Counted from the first letter of the stretch, positions 23,099-34,750 are shown. The stretch: DNA of 64,000 nt from Halicephalobus mephisto (GCA_009193035.1 SWDT01000561.1:186001-250000); one strand, 5' to 3'. The notes: generated from the sequence alone by a model not told the origin. Numbers and translations: made by a program.

Positions 23099-23323
23099 GT
23101 AATTAACTTTTTTTTTTCTACAATAACCTCAAATACAGTAATTGCGATTTTTGAACTGGAATAAAACAAAGATTCAAATTGATAATTGGCTAATTAACGA
23201 TAATAGACCCAAATTTTTGTCCTAGAAGGGGAATTAGCCGACATTTAGATAGATCAGCAGAAGATTAACTTTTCTTCCAAAACATCTCGGGATTTTCGAA
23301 AAGTTGTTTATTTGTGAAAAACA

Positions 23324-25374
23324 ATGTTCGTGAAGTTCTTGCTCATCATTTTTTTCGTCGGAAATGCCTGGGGCGACCTACCCGAACAGGACATGGATGT
23401 TCCGGAACTGGCTGCCTATTTCGGATATCCCGTAGAAACCATTACTACGGTAACTCCAGATGGGTATTTCTTGGTTCTTCATCGGATTCCTTTCGGGAAG
23501 AACTGTAGGGTTTTAATTTTTACAGTATGTTTGAAAAAATTTTTTTAAGCTTCTCGAAAAAACACAGAATCTCGACCGGTGGTGTTCCTTCAACATGGCT
23601 TGTTTGGTTCTTCCGCTGATTGGTCCACCAATCTTCCTTCTCAATCTGCTGCTTACATTTTTGCGGATTCTGGATTCGATGTTTGGATGGGGAATATCCG
23701 GGGTAATGTATACTCCTCAAAACACAAATCTTTCTCCAGATTATCCACAAGATTCTGGAATTTCTCCTTCGATGAACACGCATCTGTAGATCTCCCGACC
23801 ATGGTTCAAACTGTTTTGGATTTCACCGGACAGGATTCGCTGTATTATGTAGGACATTCCCAAGGAACTGCCATCATGTTTGCCAAGGGTTCTGAAGACC
23901 AAGATTTTTCGAAAAAGATTTCTGGATTCTTTGCTTTGGCTCCAGTAACTACAGTAGCCCACATTAAGGGCATTATGGGGTTTTTGGGGTCCACGTTTGT
24001 TTCGAAGTTCGGAAAAATCGTTGATATATTTGGAGCTTACGAGTTCCTCCCGAGTGACTATTTCCAGAAATTCTTCGCTTATCTCATCTGCGGAACAAAG
24101 CTGAATCCACTCTGCTACAATCTCCTATTCCAAATTGCGGGACCTGACAGTAAAGATATCAACATGGTGAGTTACTGTATGGAGTGATAGTGAACCATAA
24201 AAACGTTAAAACTCTCCCGTAATCAAGCATGTGGTTTGTAAACCGCCTTAGGGACTGCGCTGAGTGACCAGCGTAACTATTTAGCATCTTGTCCTGGTCC
24301 CTAAGAACTATTACCTGCACGACCAGACCCTGGACTGACCATAGTGGTGGATTTTTCCCTCTTTATGAAGTACCCATTGCCTACCGTATTTGGTAACATC
24401 TGGGTTGGGCAAGCACGGGGTAAGGACCATAGTACAGTAGAACTTGGATATAAGATATCCCTGCTATAGCATATCTCACGTTATAGCATACGATCTGAGT
24501 GAGTTTGGTTAGTCTGTCTTCAAATTTACCCCGGATATAATATATCCTTTCTTATATCATACGTTTTGGTCAGTTCCAAGAGGTATTTTATATCCAAGTT
24601 CTACTGTACATAGAACTAGGTATTTTGTGATTATTTTAAAGAAAAAAGGTAAAATATAATACAGTACAACTTGGATATAAGATATCCCTGCTATAACATA
24701 TCTCTTGTTATAGCATACGGTGTAAGTGAGTGAGTTTGGTTAGTTTGTCTTCAAATTTACCCTGGATATAATATATCCTTTCTTGTAACATATTCTTTCT
24801 CCGATCCCAAAGGGGTATTTTATATCCAAGTTCTACTATATTATAAAAATTTAAAAAAAATTAGCTTTATGAATTTCCGGGAAATTTCTACAAGATTCTA
24901 ACTTTGTGAATGAAATTCCAGACTCGAGTAATGGTGTACATGGATCATACTCCTGCAGGGTCTTCTACGAAAAATGTGGTTCACTGGGCTCAGATGGTCT
25001 CGAGTGGAAAATTCTGCAAATATGATTACGGTAATAAAAATAAGGAATACTACGGTCAGGATACTCCACCAAAATACGATATTTCAAAAATGGAAATTCC
25101 GACTTATCTTTTTTATTCAAGCAACGACTGGCTCGCAGATCCACAAGATGTCGAAGAAAATATTGTAACTAAAATTCGGAAAAACTTTTTGAAACAGAAA
25201 AATCATGTGGGAATTTATAATCACTTGGGTAAGTTATGACAGAAAGTACTTTGGAATGAATGAAGTTGTTTAGATTACATTTGGGGAATGCACGCAGGAG
25301 AGAAAATTTACCATCCGATTGCCCGAGAAATCAAAAGATTAGAAAGTCTCAAATCCAATCGATTTAATAAATAA
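23324..25374 (+). CDS. Secreted or lysosomal acid lipase (LIPL/LIPA family)
   Basis: Hydrolyses triglycerides or cholesteryl esters in the lysosome or gut lumen. Exons 23324-23504, 23550-24166, 24922-25228 and 25274-25374 give 401 residues, the family's normal length. Signal peptide MFVKFLLIIFFVGNAWG, then the conserved entry GYPVETITTVTPDGYFLVLHR, oxyanion region FLQHGLFGSS, nucleophile elbow GHSQG (Ser 164), Asp 339 in WLADPQDV and His 367 in YNHLDYIWG, so the triad is complete. Intron 3 (755 bp) carries a GC-rich insert and two pogo-like MITEs. The final codons (SLKSNRFNK-stop) coincide with the first unit of a minisatellite that fills the 3' flank. The nematode LIPL family is large; I cannot assign a number. 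Confidence 0.94.
24190..24432. other. GC-richer insert in lipase intron 3
   Basis: About 240 bp with balanced base composition (GGGACTGCGCTGAGTGACCA, CTGGTCCCTAAGAAC) between AT-rich flanks. No open frame or terminal repeat was recognised; possibly part of a transposon or a noncoding RNA. Confidence 0.35.
24435..24606. mobile_element. Pogo-like MITE, copy 1
   Basis: 172 bp; ends CAGTAGAACTTGGATATAA and its complement, flanked by TA. The CAGT ends and TA target suggest a Tc1/mariner-pogo type non-autonomous element. Confidence 0.85.
24662..24838. mobile_element. Pogo-like MITE, copy 2
   Basis: About 177 bp, same ends (CAGTACAACTTGGATATAA; right end decayed to CTACTA), TA at the left flank. 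Same internal order as copy 1. Confidence 0.8.
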
Positions 25375-25845
25375 AGTTTCAAATTTAACCAACTTAATAA
25401 ATAAAGACTCAAATTTAATCGATTTAATAAAAAAAGTCTCAAAGTTAACCAACTTAAAATAAAGTTTTAGATCCAATCGATTTAATAAATAAAGTTTCAA
25501 ATTTAATCGATTTAATAAAAAAGTCTCAAATTCAATCAACTTAAAAAAGTCTCAAATTTAATCAACTTTATAAAAAAGTTTCAAATCCAATCGATTTAAT
25601 AAAAAAAGTCTCAAATTTAACCAATTTAATAAAAAAATTTTAAATTCAATCAACTTAAAAAAGTCTCAAATTTAATCAACTTTATAAAAAAATTTCAAAT
25701 CCAATCGATTTAATAAAAAAGTTTCAAATTTAACTAATTTAATAAAATAAAGTTTCAAATCCAATCAACTTAATAAAAAAGTCTCAAATTTAACCAATTT
25801 AATAAAATAAAGTCTCAAAGTTAACCAACTTAATAAAAATTAAAT
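25345..25845. repeat. Minisatellite grown from the lipase 3' end
   Basis: About 16 units of roughly 30 bp, (AGTCTCAAATCCAATCGATT with TAATAAATAA). The first unit is the coding end and stop of the lipase. Many units contain AATAAA, so several alternative poly(A) signals are present. Confidence 0.88.
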
Positions 25846-25849
25846 TTCT

Positions 25850-26139
25850 TATTTTTAATAAAAATAAACGATGATTTAACTTTTCGGGATCTGCGAAGTA
25901 TTATTTTTTTACGATCATAGTATTATATAAATAATAAGTATTTTTTGTAAAGTTATCTGAACACGAGTTTTCAAAACTTTCTAAAGTCACATAATTGTGA
26001 AAACAAGGAAAAATAGTGACTCACTATTTACTTTTCGAAAATTGATTTTAATGCATTTTTGACATCATTGAACAGAGTTAATAAATCGAAATAAACTCGA
26101 ATTTTACTATTTAATAGAAAATCAAAAAATAACCAATAT
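25850..26139. other. AT-rich spacer
   Basis: No coding or repeat feature recognised. Confidence 0.3.
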
Positions 26140-26149
26140 CGAAATTTTC

Positions 26150-26567
26150 GTGAACGGAAAAAAATAAGATATGAGATAAGTTACTAATTAAGTGTGAAAA
26201 TCGGCTTTTGAGATTAGGCTTAGGGATCTAGGCCATGGTGATAACAACATTACGTAAAATTTTGGGATAGTATAATTGGTTTAATATTTTTTTTTCATCT
26301 CATATTTTTTCTATTTTATATTTCTTCCATCTTATATTTTCCCATTTTATATTTTTTCATCTTATATTTTTCTATCTTATATTTTTTCTATTTTATATTT
26401 CTTTCACCTTATATTTTTTCCTCTTATATTTTACCCATCTTATATTTTTCTATCTTATATTTCTTCTATTTTATATCTCTTCCATTTTATATTTCTTCCT
26501 CTTATATTTTACCCATCTTATATTTTTTCTATTTTATATTTTTTCCTCTTATATTTTTTCCTACTGC
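26150..26567. mobile_element. MULE-like foldback element, internally deleted copy
   Basis: 418 bp, flanked by an exact 10-bp repeat CGAAATTTTC (26140-26149 and 26568-26577). It carries the same core as 21471-21971 but lacks about 235 bp of its GC-rich interior; the junction lies at a GTGTG word present on both sides in the longer copy. The right part is a long pyrimidine-rich array (TTATATTTTTTCCTC). Confidence 0.75.
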
Positions 26568-26577
26568 CGAAATTTTC

Positions 26578-26850
26578 AGGCAATCGACATCATAATAAAA
26601 GTGAGATGTGTCATGTAAAATGATTCCTGAAGCAGTGGAGATTTTGTCAGAAATAGAGATATAAGTTTAAAGTAATTCCTTACAGACATCGTCATATGAA
26701 GAAGTTTCAAACTATCTTTTCTGAATTGAAAGTCAAGACTGAAGACGATATACTTAACCTGTTTCATAATATAAAATAACAATCTCTGTTTATGTAATAA
26801 TTTTTTTCACTACTTTCATACACATTGCATCGAGATTAGGGTTATCATTT
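26578..26850. other. Spacer between MULE-like element and MITE cluster
   Basis: No convincing gene. Short open frames on the minus strand lack family features. Confidence 0.3.
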
Positions 26851-26852
26851 GT

Positions 26853-26890
26853 CCGATCCCAAGGGGGTATCTGATATCCAAGTTGTACTG
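26853..26890. mobile_element. Pogo-like MITE, right-end fragment
   Basis: Only the terminal part (CCAAGGGGGTATCTGATATC to GTACTG) remains. Confidence 0.6.
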
Positions 26891-26942
26891 TATTATATTT
26901 TACCTTTTTTTTAAATAATCACAAAATACCTAGTTGTATATA

Positions 26943-27115
26943 CAGTACAACTTGGATATAAAATACCTCTTTGGGACCGGGAAAAGCGTATGTTACAAGG
27001 ATATGTCATAGAGGAGGTCAACTTGAAGATAAACTAACCAAACTCACTGACTTACACCGTATGCTATAACAAGAGATATGTTATAGCAGGGATATCTTAT
27101 ATCCAAGTTCTACTG
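26943..27115. mobile_element. Pogo-like MITE, copy 3 (inverted)
   Basis: 173 bp, TA-flanked, ends CAGTACAACTTGG and its complement; internal order is the reverse of copies 1 and 2. Confidence 0.82.
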
Positions 27116-27170
27116 TATTATATTTTATCTTTTTTCTTTAAAATAATCACAAAATACCTAGTTCTATGTA

Positions 27171-27604
27171 CAGTAGAACTTGCATATAAGATATCCCCGT
27201 TATATAATATCCTTTCTTATAAAATACTCTTTGCCTGGTCCCAAGGGGGTATCTGATATCCAAATTCAACTGTATATAGTTTTTAAAATTGAGAGAATTT
27301 TGATATATGGTTTTGAAACTTTGAAAATTTTTAATACAGTAGAACTTGGATATAAAATATCCCTGCTATAATATATCCTTTCTTATAACATACTCTTTTC
27401 CCAATCTCAAGGGGGTATCTGATATTCAAGTTGTACTGTATATAGTTTTTAAAATTGAGAGAATTTTGATATATGGTTTCGAAACTTTGAAAATTTTTAA
27501 TACAGTAGAACTTGGATATAGGATATCCCTGCTATAATATATCCTTTCTTATAAAATACTCTTTTCCCAATCTCAAGGGGGTATCTGATATCCAAGTTGT
27601 ACTG
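27171..27604. mobile_element. Three 102-bp pogo-like MITE derivatives in tandem
   Basis: Short forms at 27171-27272, 27337-27438 and 27503-27604, each exactly 102 bp with TA flanks. The two spacers (27273-27336 and 27439-27502) are near-identical, so a MITE plus flank was duplicated as a 166-bp unit rather than inserted three times. Confidence 0.85.
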
Positions 27605-27609
27605 TAGTT

Positions 27610-27971
27610 AAATCTCACGAATTTCTAATCTTCCTTCAATTATTTACAATAAATTTTTATTCCTGATTATACCCAAGTTGCCAAGATAGGAAAGGGAATT
27701 GGAAATTAACGACTACAATTTCTTCAAAGTTAAAAATCATTGCAAGGCACATTGCCTAAGGCACTATCGGTGTTTCCGATCGATTACCAGAGACTTAATT
27801 TCAATTACAAAAATACTGGGAATTTAAAAAATATGTGACTTAAAATCTCATGGATTAACTGGAATCTAGAGATTTATCAAAGACAAAAAATTCGCCGGGA
27901 CTATTTTTAGGAACTTTGTCATCCAGAATTCAATCGAGATCTTGGGATTCTCGGATAGACTAGATTCAGAA
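27610..27971. other. Region 3' of unc-120
   Basis: Less repetitive sequence directly after the unc-120 stop, presumably its 3' UTR and flank. Confidence 0.4.
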
Positions 27972-30900
27972 TCAAGATTTCAGAGAACTTTGGGCATCTG
28001 CCATTAAAGCTGTCGCTGCTAAGACTTGCTGAAGAGATAAATTCGCCAATCCTCCAAAAGCCAAAGGAAAAATAGAAGCCAAAGAATTCACGTCTTCTGA
28101 ATTCCCGGAGTTGTTGGGACCGTTGTTGAAAGCGTTGTTGGAATTTCCTAAAACAAAAATAATTAATAAAAAATTAGAAAAAATAGAATAGTGCTGTTAA
28201 TGAAAAAAGATAATTATTAAGGATTCGGTCTTACCGTCGCTGGAACCCGGCTGGTTTGCCTCCGAGGCGTAGACCACCCCCTGAGGCATCTGGTAGAGGA
28301 TCTTATCCGCATCCTGGTCATCTTCTTCGTTGTTGTTAGGGTTGGAAATACCTAAAAAGGGAAAAAAGAAGAAAATGTGCAAAACAGCAGTTCATCAATC
28401 CATCCATCTACTCATTCATAAAATTATCTATTTAGATATTAATTAATCTACTTTCCAATCATCCATCTACTCATTCAACAATCTCTCCGTCAATTTTTCT
28501 GATGACTTACCTTGAAACATCAACGGCAAAAGAGAACTCAACTGCTCCAGATTAGGTCCCTCGCCGCTGGCGGTCGATTTTTGTTTTCGTTGTTGACTCC
28601 TGGACGGACTGGACGAAATCGGAGGAGTTTCAATTTTGGATTTCTTGTTCATCGTATTCTGTCTCTGAATTCCGGCCGCTCTGAAGGCTTCTTTAAGAGT
28701 CTTCTGGAGCAACTGAGGATCTGCCGATGGAGGAACTGGACTTTTGAAATCGTCAAAGTTCTCCATTACCGTATCGGGAGATTCATTAGTGTCGGAGTCG
28801 TTGTCCGACTCACAGTAGTCCTCAACGTTCATCGGAGACGTCGAATGAGTGGATCCAGAAGAAACCATCGTCGGCAAACATAACTGAAAAAAAAATTAAA
28901 TTAAAAAAGTAAAATTTTTGAATTTTTTTAGGACAATTTTGAAGAATTTTTATTACATTCTAAAACCTTAAAATCTCTACCGTATTTTGAAAGCTTCTAA
29001 ATTTTTAAATTTTTAAAAAATCTTTTATAAAATTTTTAAATTTTTAAATTTTTGAAATTTTTATATCTTGAAACTTTTATAAAATTTTGAAATTTTTATA
29101 AATTTTTATAAAATTCTAAGTTTTTTAAAATCTTTTATAAAATTTTGAAACATTTATAAATTTTTGAAATTTTTATAAAATCTTAAATTTTTTAAAAATG
29201 TTTTATAAAATCTTAAATTTTTTAAAAATCTTTTATAAAATTTTGAAACTTTTATAAATTTTTATAAAATCTTAAATTTTTTAAAAATCTTGAAACTTTA
29301 AAAATCTTTTATAAATTTTTTGCGAGTTTGAATTTTGCAACTTTCCCTCATTCCAAGCTGAAAAAGTCAAGAAAAACTACTAGTGTTTAAGGTAAGCTCA
29401 AATCTCAAGCGGGACTCTTCCTCAATGTGCTTCCGGAAGACTCTTCAAGGTGAGCAGCTCAAAAAAGACTCGCTCGCTCAAATGGAAAACAAACAAAGAA
29501 AGCTTGTGACAGCTGCAGACTTTCAACTTGGTCCGAGCCTTAGGATCACTGAATCACTAAACGGGGAAACACCCACGTCAAATTTGAAAAAAATGGAAAC
29601 TGTCATTTGTTAGTTTACTGTGATTTTCAAATATAACAATAATAAGAATGATTCATTTTTACAAAGTAGTTTTGAAATAAAATAATAAAAAAATGATTCA
29701 TTTTTAAAATTAATTTTGAAATAAAATTAAAAAATTATTCATTTTCACAAAATAATTTTGAAATAAAATAATAAAAAATTACTCATTTTTTAAATTAATT
29801 TTGAAATAAAATAATAAAAAATGATTCATTTTTTAAATTAATTTTGGAATAAAATAAAAAAATTATTCATTTTTTAAAATAGTTTTGAAATAAAATAAAA
29901 AAATTATTTATTTTTAAAATTAATTTCGGAATAAAATAAAAAAATCATTAATTTTTAAAAGTAGTTTTGAAATAAAATTAAAAAATTATTCATTTTTAAA
30001 AGTAATTTTGAAATAAAATTAAAAAATTATTCATTTTTGTAGGAAAATTATAAAAATAAATATCTACAATACAGAAAAATTGAGGTTTTTATTACAAAAT
30101 TTCCGAAAATTGTCTTAATTAGGATTTTTGAATTTTCCAGTCGAAACCAGAAAACTTAAATTTTAAGTTTTATTTAATTTTTTGAAGTTTTAAATCATGT
30201 TATTACAAAAATAAAAAATTATAGAATGAAATTTCAAAAAAAGTCCCGACACGAAATTCTGTAATTTCCCAGTCGAGACCAGAAACTTTGAAATTTGATG
30301 TTTAAAAAATTTTCGAAATTTTTTTTGAATTTTAACTTTTTATATTATTTTAATTAACTGTTCCCCAGACTGCTTCTGATGATCTTCATCGAAATTTACC
30401 CTATTAGTCCGTCAAAAATCCGGAAGGCCAGGAAACCGGCCCCGATCAGCATCCTCGAGATTCCAGCGCGTTCTCACAATGTCTAGCTTACTTTCTTTGT
30501 GCAAAGCTTCTCGGAGCCACAAAAGTCGTTTGTGTAACAAGCTAACACTGACCAATTTCCCTAAAGCGCTATCGCCACTTGGAATCCGAAAAATTACGAA
30601 AGACACACATGCATGTTGAAATTGAAACTTTTTTAGGACCAGAATTTTATGAAATTTTAGGATTCCATAATTTTAAAAGATGTAAAGATTTCGTAAATCT
30701 TTGAAAATTCGGAACTTTGTAAGCAGTTTTCAAACATCCTGAAATTTGGAAGACAATTTTAAAAATTTCTAAAAAGTAAAATTTTAAAAATTCCGAAAAA
30801 TTTCTAAAAAGTTAAATTTTTGAAAATTCTGAAAAATTCCAAAAAAGTAAAATTTTTGAAAATGTCAAAAAACTTCTAAAAAGTAAAATTTTTGAAAATT

Positions 30901-33900
30901 CTGAAAAATTCCAAAAAAGTAAAATTTTTGGAAATTCAACTTGAGATAACTTCATAATAATGATCAATTATTATTTTTACAGTAATGTGATTTTAGAATT
31001 TTTCAGAAAAGTTCGAAAATTCATATTACAAGTATTCTATATAAAATACTCATTTCTTGATTTTTACAGTAATGTAACTTTAAAAATACTTAAAAAGTTT
31101 AGAAATTCTTGTTAGGAGTATTTCGTAATACTTTCTAGTTTTCGATTTTTACAGTAATGTAACTTTTAAAAATACTTAAAAAGTGTAGAAATTCGCGTTA
31201 GGGGTATTTCGTAATATCTTTCAATTTTCAATTTTTACAGTAATGTAATTTTTTAAAATACTTAAAAAGTTCAAAAATTCGTGTCAAGAATATTTCGTAA
31301 TATCTTCCAATTTTCAATTTTTACAGTAATGTAACTTTTAAAAATACTTGGAAAGTTCAAAAATTCGTGTCAAGAGTGTTTTATAAAAATGATCATTTCT
31401 GATTTTCCTAATAGTATGACTTTGGCATTTTCAATATATCCCTCGGAAATCGAATGATTTTTTTCCTCACCAGCTTTGGCTATCGTAAAGCAACTCAATA
31501 AATCTTGACATCTTTGTCCAAGTTTTGCTGCAGCCTTTTCCGACAACTGTCCCTTCTAAAGGAATATCTGCGAAAACAGATTTTCCCGGCAAGGAGACTA
31601 AACCAAAATAATAATATCATCCATCGCTCTCAAAGCAACAGAAGTTCCTGCGGCATGTTGTAATGTGCGAAAAAGGCAGAAGTGATCGTTTTACTCCAGA
31701 CCAATTGGCCAGGCTTCCCATTTAGAGGCTTCAAAGCGCGCAGCAGCCGCTTTTCGGCTAAATTTTCTTTGTCCTCAGTAAATCCTAAACAGTTGCTGAG
31801 ATCCGATTGCCTTTCTAAGGTACATTTGTCGGTTGAGCAGATAAGTTCCTAGAATGGGATTTCCATCGGATATCGTACCACTAAGAAACTTCAAAGTCAG
31901 CACTGTTACGAAATAGTCTCGGAACGAATTTTCGAAATTCAAAAATACTGTAAAAAAATAAAAATAGAAATTAAATGGTTTCAAAACGAATTTTCGAAAT
32001 CCAAAAATACTGTAAAAAAATAAAAATTTAAACTCAATAGTTTCAAAACGAATTTTTTAAATCCAAAAATATTGTAAAAAAATAAAAATAGAAATTAAAT
32101 GGTTTCAAAACGAATTTTCTAAATTCAAAAATACTCTAAAAAAATAAAAATTATTACGAAATAGTCCCGGAACGAATTTTCACAACTACTGTAAAGAAAT
32201 AAAAATTATTACGAAATAGTCAAAAATAATTAAAAACTTTTTTTATAAAGTTCTTTAACATTTTATTTTTAAACTTTTTTATCAAATTTTCTAAAATTAT
32301 AATTTTATAAAGTCCTTTAACATTTTGTTTTTAAACTTTTTATCAAATTTTCTAAAATTATAATTTTTTTATAAAGTTCTTTAACATTTTGTTTTTAAAA
32401 AATTTCTAAACTTTTTTATCAAATCCGATTTCCGTAAAAAACCAGTGTCATGGCTGAGCAAACACAAATTTCCAGTTTAGCCAATGAACGAGCGTCGAAA
32501 AAAGGGCATGGAAACGTCAACAAAAAAAACAAAAAAGGATTACGGTAAAATTGAACCAAATAAAGAAAATTTGAAAATTTAAAAAATTTAAAAAAATTTA
32601 AAAATAAAAAAATTTAAAAATTTAAAGAAAATTAAAAATAAAAATTTTAAAAAATTTAAAAAAATTTAAAATTTAAAGAAAATTTAAAAAATTTAAAAAT
32701 TTAAAATTTAAACTTACAGTTTCAGTTTCTTGAATTTTCCTTTTTCTCGGAGTTCCTGAGGGCATCGATCCGGAGGGGGGCTCAAAAGTAAATTCAGTTT
32801 TACAGGCTCCGACATCGGCCACAGCATCTGAAATCGTTTATCCAATAAATCAATGGAAATTTTAATTTACAATTTTATTTTTAAATTAGAAATTTATGGA
32901 AATTTTCAGAAATTTAAATTTTTAGAATTTTTTAAAATAAAAATTTTTAGACTTTTTTAAAAATTAATAATTTAAAAGTTTTTTAAATTTAAAAAAATTT
33001 TTATTTTTAGAAAACTTTTAAAAACGAAAATTTTAGAAACAAAAAAAATTTAGAAAATTTTAAAGTTTATTTTAAAAAATTCCTCTTGAGACAAATTTTT
33101 AAAAAACATTGATTTTTAATTTTGAAGAATTTTCAAATATTATTTTTAATTTTAATTTTAATTTTTTAGTGACAATTTGCCATCTTTCTACAGTAATCTA
33201 AGCTTATATGAGGGATATATTTTTGATTAAAAAAATTGATTTTTAATTTTCAAATATTATTTTTGAAATTATTTTAATTTTAATTTTTGTTTTTTAGTAA
33301 CAATTTGCCATCTTTCTACAGTAATCTAAGCTTATATGAGGGATATATTTTTAATTTAAAAACATTGATTTTTAATTTTCAAATATTATTTTTAATTTTA
33401 ATTTTTGTTTTTTAGTAACAATTTGCCATCTTTCTACAGTAATCTAAGCTTATATGAGGGACAAATTTTGCTCAAAGATGTCGTGTGGGCGCTGGCCAAA
33501 CTTGATTTTCTAAGAAAACATGCTCTTTTTCCTTTCTTCGATTTTGCTGCTGTTTCGGGATTTCGATCAGGCAAAAGACACACAACTCCTCGAGTCTTGG
33601 AAACTCAGGAATTGCGTCAAGCGCGTCAGTCAGCCAATGAGGATCGGCAGTCGCTTTATTTGTCTTTGTTTCTTGACAAAGTCGAACTTAAGCAAAAAGG
33701 AAAAAAGCTCCCGAAAAAACCGAACAGCCGTTTCTATTTTTTTCCAGAAAAAATTGATGGATGAGTAAGGAAAAAATCAGCGAACAAAGTACTAGATTAG
33801 GAAATCAGTTACCGTCAGGAGTATTTAGACAACTTTGAATTAATCCTCTTCCAGCATCACTTGCGATCATCGGCTTGAGTTTGTTCGTCGCAAAAGCGTA

Positions 33901-34750
33901 AACGTGACCCGTTTCTGAAGCTACCAAAAGCATGACCTGGGTTCCTGTCAGGGTTGACAACTCATAAGCCTGCAAATCGGAACAATTAAATTATTTTTAA
34001 AATAAAATTATTTTTATAAAAATAAAAATACAACAAAAACCATAAAAACCGAAATCCTAGAAGATATTTAAAATCTTAAATAACTTCTAAAATCCTAAAA
34101 GATTTCTAAGATCCTAGAAGATTTCCAAAATCTTAAAAGATTTCTAAGATCCTCTAAAATTCCTAAAATCCTAAAAGATTTCAGGAATTTTAGAGTTTCA
34201 TATGGTATTTTTTTGAAGAGTCCAAAGCCTTCTATAGTGTTTTTGAAAGATTCTATAATATATTTAAGAGATTTTAGAATCTTCTATAATATTTTTAGGA
34301 GACTCTAGAATCTTCTATAGTGTTTTTAGGAGATTCTAGAATCTTCTATAGCATTTTTAAGGGATTTTAGAATCTTCTATAATGTTTTTAGAAGACTCTA
34401 GAATCTTCTATAATATTTTTAGGAGACTCTAGAATCTTCCACAATATCTTTAACAGATTCTAGAAACCTTCAAAAACTTCTATAAGATCCTAGAAACATC
34501 CAGAACGTTCTAACAATCCTAAAAAGCTCGAATAAATAATGTATTTAAAATTTACCTTTTTCATGATGCCAGTTTTTCTCTTGGAGAAGGTGGTGTATCT
34601 TCTGAGTTTGTTTCCGATGTACTCCATTTTGATTTTGACTCTTCCTTTGGTTTTTTTTCCGTTCGGGAGCAGGGTGTGGCCGGGGACAGGGGTCGGGGAT
34701 TCGCTCACCATCTCGTTCAACAAAGACGTCAAATCCGTTTCTGAAGCCAT
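27972..34750 (-). CDS. unc-120: Serum response factor, MADS-box transcription factor
   Basis: DNA-binding regulator of muscle genes. Exons 34556-34750, 33813-33969, 32718-32827, 28511-28883, 28235-28351 and 27972-28147 give 375 residues in phase. The MADS box (GKKTKGRVKIKMEYI, RRYTTFSKRKTGIMKKAYEL) is at residues about 33-90 and the SRF-type SAM extension (MIASDAGRGLIQSCLNTPD) follows to 117. The rest is low complexity: Ser/Pro-rich, Glu/Asp-rich, Asn-rich, then a hydrophobic tail (SLQQVLAATALMADAQSS). The ATG directly follows ATTTCAG, so there is either trans-splicing or a 5' noncoding exon. Introns 1-3 are 586, 985 and 3834 bp and contain islands of less AT-rich sequence that may be enhancers. 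Confidence 0.96.
28920..29335. repeat. AT-rich degenerate repeat, unc-120 intron 3
   Basis: Variants of AATCTTTTATAAAATTTTGA, unit about 40-50 bp. Confidence 0.6.
29340..29615. promoter_or_regulatory. Island 1 in unc-120 intron 3
   Basis: Roughly 270 bp of balanced composition in AT-rich repeats. Contains the E-box CAGCTG within GTGACAGCTGCAGAC (about 29506-29520), a preferred site of MyoD/HLH-1-type factors. An open frame of 76 codons runs through it but has no protein-like features. An enhancer role is inference. Confidence 0.3.
29640..30050. repeat. Tandem repeat, unc-120 intron 3
   Basis: About ten units of 35-50 bp with TTTTGAAATAAAATAATAAA and ATTCATTTTT. Confidence 0.8.
30360..30610. 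promoter_or_regulatory. Island 2 in unc-120 intron 3
   Basis: GC-richer block (GGAAACCGGCCCCGATCAGC, AAAGCGCTATCGCCACTTGG). No splice-flanked open frame. Possible conserved regulatory DNA or noncoding RNA. Confidence 0.3.
30640..31400. repeat. Two tandem arrays, unc-120 intron 3
   Basis: First, about 38-60 bp units with AAAAAGTAAAATTTTTGAAAA (30760-30940). Then a 90-bp unit with TTTTTACAGTAATGTAACTT (about 30975-31390), four to five copies. Confidence 0.75.
31440..31910. promoter_or_regulatory. Island 3 in unc-120 intron 3
   Basis: The largest non-repetitive intronic block (about 470 bp). Contains AGACCAATTGGCCAGG, GCGCGCAGCAGCCGC and an E-box CAACTG. No coding exon with correct splice signals on either strand that I can find. 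Confidence 0.35.
31910..32440. repeat. AT-rich arrays, unc-120 intron 3
   Basis: Units of 60 bp with ACGAATTTTCGAAATCCAAA (31920-32220), then 65-bp units with AAAGTTCTTTAACATTTT (32250-32420). Confidence 0.7.
33168..33465. repeat. 123-bp tandem repeat, unc-120 intron 2
   Basis: Three copies with CAATTTGCCATCTTTCTACA and TAATCTAAGCTTATATGAGG, spaced about 123 and 119 bp. Confidence 0.88.
33466..33770. promoter_or_regulatory. Island 4 in unc-120 intron 2
   Basis: About 300 bp of GC-richer sequence (GTGTGGGCGCTGGCCAAACT, TCAAGCGCGTCAGTCAGCCA). A plus-strand open frame of up to 119 codons covers it without recognisable domains. Candidate regulatory block. Confidence 0.3.
34060..34500. repeat. 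Degenerate repeat, unc-120 intron 1
   Basis: Units of about 30-35 bp with GAATCTTCTATAATATTTTTAG and related AAGATTTCTAAGATCCTA. Confidence 0.75.

Noticed and set aside
27663..27690. Spliced-leader-like text (TTATACCCAAGTTGCCAAG)
   Set aside because: Resembles part of SL1 but lacks the correct start, the following GT donor and an Sm site. Likely chance.
29383..29613. 76-codon frame in unc-120 intron 3
   Set aside because: No homology recognised and on the antisense strand. More likely a regulatory island.
33405..33764. 119-codon plus-strand frame in unc-120 intron 2
   Set aside because: Starts inside a tandem repeat, has no domain, and lies antisense in an intron. Treated as a noncoding island.
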